A DNA stretch of 8,369 nucleotides from assembly GCA_016763045.1 (NCBI GenBank), contig JAESUN010000363.1:1-8369 (forward strand). Direction: 5' to 3'. The translations under genes were made by a program, and so were the position numbers. Positions 5,779 through 8,369 of the stretch are shown here, in pieces; position 1 is the first letter of the stretch; each line of letters begins with the position of its first letter. Origin of the DNA: Opitutaceae bacterium. Its GTDB lineage: Bacteria > Verrucomicrobiota > Verrucomicrobiia > Opitutales > Opitutaceae. The notes beneath the pieces are model-generated. The model made no database searches. It worked only from the letters and a program-made list of their open reading frames with translations, and had not been told where the DNA came from.

Positions 5779-8369
5779 ATGTTGCCCAAAACTTCTCACC
5801 TAAAGCTTCTTATCCCAGAGCCCGAAGAATCCTCGAAAAAGTCGGAGAAGAGATTTGGAACATCGATCACAACCGATTAACCGTTCAACAATCGACCCCC
5901 TCCAAAAAGGAAACCTTCGCCGAAAACATTGACGATCTTTCCTTCAATCCAGTCACTGAATACCCAAGAACCTGGGGGAAGCCCTTCGAACAATGCTGGT
6001 GGAAAGTTGATCTTCCGATTGATCAAAAAAATAGATACCTCCTATGGAAAGACAGGGGTGAAGCCACCGTTTATGCAAACGGAGTTCCGATTCACGGGAT
6101 TGACCCCGGCCATATTTACTGCCCTCTTCCCGACGATCTCGAAAGCATCACTATTGAATCCATCTGTTGCCGCACAGCCTACTGGATTGAGGAGAAATCG
6201 GAGCCGATGGACAAAGATGGAAGTCGATTCGACGGCGCTTTTTTAGCCTATAGAAACGACGATGCCTGGCATGCCTACTACGATCTGGAAATCCTCATCG
6301 ATCTTCTGAAACTGGAAATAAAACGTTTTAATGGTAGCCGCGATTTTGGAGAAATTGATCGTGGGAAACACGCAGATCTCGAACGATTCAGCCCCGAAGG
6401 ACGCCTTCTGATTCGTGGATTAAATGAAGCCTACACACTGTTTTACCAAGCAGGTTTAACCCCTCTGCGCAAACATCTGCAAAGCCTCTACCAACGCCTG
6501 TCAGCCAATCCCATGAGCATGCAAATGCGTTTGATCGGACATGCACATATCGATCTCGTTTGGATGTGGGAAGAGAGAGTCGGCGAATTTAAAGCAGTCC
6601 ACACCTTTTCAACTGTTTCGACTCTGATGCGAGAGTATCCGGAATTGACCTTCTGCTACAGTCAACCTGCCAGTTACGAAGCCGTCGCCCGCCGCTCCCC
6701 CCCACTTATTGCAAATATTCAAGAGCACATCAACTCGGGCCAATGGGAACCTCTCGGAGCCACCGAAGTCGAATGCGATACACAAATCCCCTGTGGAGAA
6801 GCACTCATTCGCTGCTTTGAAGTCGGACAGGAAGGGTTTCGCCAATTAACCGGAAAAAATAACCCCATCCTATGGATCCCCGATGTCTTCGGCTATACAG
6901 CTTGCTTGCCACAAATAATGAAAAGCTGCGATGTCGATTACTTTTACACAACAAAACTTCTCTGGAATGACTCGACCGACTTTCCGCACAGCAGCTTTAT
7001 CTGGAAAGGACAAGATGGCACCGAAGTCATTGCCCACATATCCCTAAAGAGTGGATACAATAGACTCGTCAAGCCTGAGCAGCTACTCGACACCGCACTA
7101 GCCCATCAACAAAGTGATATCCACCCTGAAGCCCTCGAACCCACAGGATATGGCGATGGCGGCGGCGGCCCGACCGCAGAAATGTGTGAAAGAGCGAGGC
7201 GTGTAAAAAAAATCTTCGGCATGCCTGCCACATACTGGGGAAGAGTTGATGGTTTTTTTGAAAATCTCGCCAAGACCAGCGATCAACTCCCCGTTTATAA
7301 AGGAGAGCTCTACCTTGAATTTCATCGAGGAGTTCTCACCACAATCGGTTCCCTTAAATTCGCCTACCGTATGGCAGAGCGCGCTCTGCAAACATGGGAA
7401 GCCGTGCGGTCTTGCCGAGGAGAAGGAGCTATCGATAAGGCTGCCTGGAAACGACTCCTCTTTACCCAGTTCCACGATTACTTACCCGGAACATCCATCA
7501 AGGAAGTCTATGACCAAGGGATTCCCGAACTCCAAGAGATAGCGACTTCCGCCTTTACCAGTGCTCAATCAGAAATCCAAACAGGCACCGAAGCCTCTCT
7601 CTTTAATCCTCTCCCGCTCCCTCTGCGCTTAACCTATCAAGGAGAGAATGAGAGCTATCCGATTGAGCTTCCGCCTTTAACTGGGGGAGAACCCCAAGAC
7701 TTCAAAAGAGACACGGGAGAGAGCGTCAGCTGTAAGGAAACATCGCTGGAGAACACTCACCTCCAGGTAACTTTCGACAACAACGGGTTTATCAAAACAA
7801 TGACAGTCGAAGGTCAACGCATTGATCTCACGGGGCCCGCTGGCGAGTTAAGAGTCTTCGAGGATAACCCCGCGCATTTCCCTGCATGGGAAATCGATCG
7901 TGCATCTCTCAGTAGCGGAAGCTGTTTCCCCGGTGAAGCAGAAGTTGAAATCAACAACGAGGATTCATCCGTCTGCTCCATCTCTTACCGCCGGAAGCTG
8001 ACAAACGAAAGTTCCGTCGAAATCGTCTACACCTTACGATCCCATTCATCCTCATTGGAGATTGATTATTTCATCGACTGGCAAGACCCCAACAAACTCC
8101 TGAAAGTTCTTTTTCCAACCGACTACACAGGCCAAAACGCCCGTTACGGAAATCCATTTGGAAGCATCCTCCGATCACAACAACCGGGAGAGCTACATAA
8201 TGAAGCCAAGTTTGAAGTTTCCGGAAGTCGTTATGCGATGGTCTTCGATGAAACCGAAGACAAGGGTCTTTATATTGTCACCGAGTCTAAATACGGTTTC
8301 GGCAGTGCCTCCGGCCTACTCCATCTCAGCCTGTTACGCGGAGCCATGATCACAGAATCGGAAGTCAGC
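5779..8369 (+). CDS. GH38 alpha-mannosidase, frameshifted at its 5' end and cut by the window's right edge
   Basis: The main frame is open from 5754 to the window end (over 850 residues, no stop) and encodes a class II alpha-mannosidase, which removes alpha-linked mannose. An N-terminal sugar-binding-like domain (about 5960-6190; motifs CWWKVDLP, EATVYANGVPIHGIDP) precedes the catalytic domain. GHAHIDLVWMW gives zinc ligands His (6546) and Asp (6552); IPDVFGY gives the nucleophile Asp (6882). YGDGGGGPT (about 7149-7175) is a family signature, and QFHDYLPGTS supplies the last zinc ligand His (7473) with the adjacent Asp. Beta-sandwich domains follow (e.g. ESKYGFGSASGLLHLSLLRG). No signal peptide is visible, so it is probably cytoplasmic. 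The main frame has no ATG, GTG or TTG before 6207, well inside conserved sequence. ATG 5779 is in another frame; one extra base in the AAA at 5802-5804 would join it as MLPKTSHLKASYPRARRIL, a sensible N-terminus. An automatic start at 6207 would lose the N-terminal domain. Confidence 0.85.
5797..5810 (+). other. Apparent one-base frameshift site near the start of the GH38 gene
   Basis: From ATG 5779 the codons run ATG TTG CCC AAA ACT TCT CAC CTA AAG and then leave the mannosidase frame, ending at TAA 5878-5880 after 33 residues. From 5805 (GCT TCT TAT CCC) the other frame encodes the family-like helix ARRILEKVGEEIW. The short AAA run at 5802-5804 is the most economical place for a lost base. 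This is inferred from the lack of any start codon in the main frame. Confidence 0.6.

Noticed and set aside
5799..5805. Programmed -1 frameshift at CCTAAAG in the GH38 gene
   Set aside because: A -1 slip on AAG would land in the right frame, but the P-site tRNA re-pairs poorly on this heptamer and no stimulatory structure is evident; mutation or sequencing error is simpler.
5929..6246. Open frame of 105 residues near the GH38 start
   Set aside because: It begins at TTG and overlaps the conserved N-terminal domain of the mannosidase in another frame; it is a shadow.
7098..7475. Minus-strand open frame of 125 residues within the GH38 gene
   Set aside because: It is antisense to the conserved catalytic region and shows no domain or start signal.

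Overview
The window (8369 bases, moderate G+C) carries bacterial chromosomal genes with close gene packing. The set of genes (a short HIT protein with the PRW-type extension, PhoH, a 7TM-HD protein of the PgpH family, YbeY, a bacterial deoxyhypusine synthase-like protein and a GH38 alpha-mannosidase) and the style of the proteins suggest a member of the Verrucomicrobiota or a related PVC lineage. That is an inference from general similarity, not a demonstrated assignment. No RNA genes, CRISPR arrays, insertion sequences or phage genes were seen.

Layout. A deoxyhypusine synthase-like gene lies on the minus strand (57-1100). A 155-base divergent region (1101-1255) separates it from a plus-strand run: HIT-family nucleotide hydrolase/transferase (1256-1765), phoH (1752-2753, overlapping the HIT gene by 14 bases), pgpH (2791-5205, interrupted by an in-frame TAA at 4777-4779), and ybeY (5159-5656, overlapping the end of pgpH by 47 bases). 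After a 122-base gap comes a GH38 alpha-mannosidase that runs off the right edge (5779-8369). Its catalytic part is intact, but its reading frame has no usable start codon.

How the genes fit together. phoH-pgpH-ybeY is a conserved order (also known in Firmicutes) that joins RNA metabolism (YbeY endoribonuclease/rRNA maturation with its PhoH ATPase partner) to cyclic-di-AMP turnover (PgpH). Here a HIT protein resembling Ap4A phosphorylases is translationally coupled in front of them, so two kinds of adenine dinucleotide may be handled by one operon. The mannosidase is a separate catabolic gene with no visible functional link.

The most notable features are two lesions about 1 kb apart. The first is the stop codon inside the HD phosphodiesterase domain of pgpH. 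The coding sequence resumes in exactly the same frame, with an ATG and a GAAGG ribosome-binding-like site 17 bases after the stop, and the last metal-ligand Asp lies in the second piece. The second is an apparent one-base frameshift at the very start of the mannosidase. They could be real decay, sequencing or assembly errors, or, for pgpH, a two-piece enzyme or stop readthrough. The sequence alone cannot decide.
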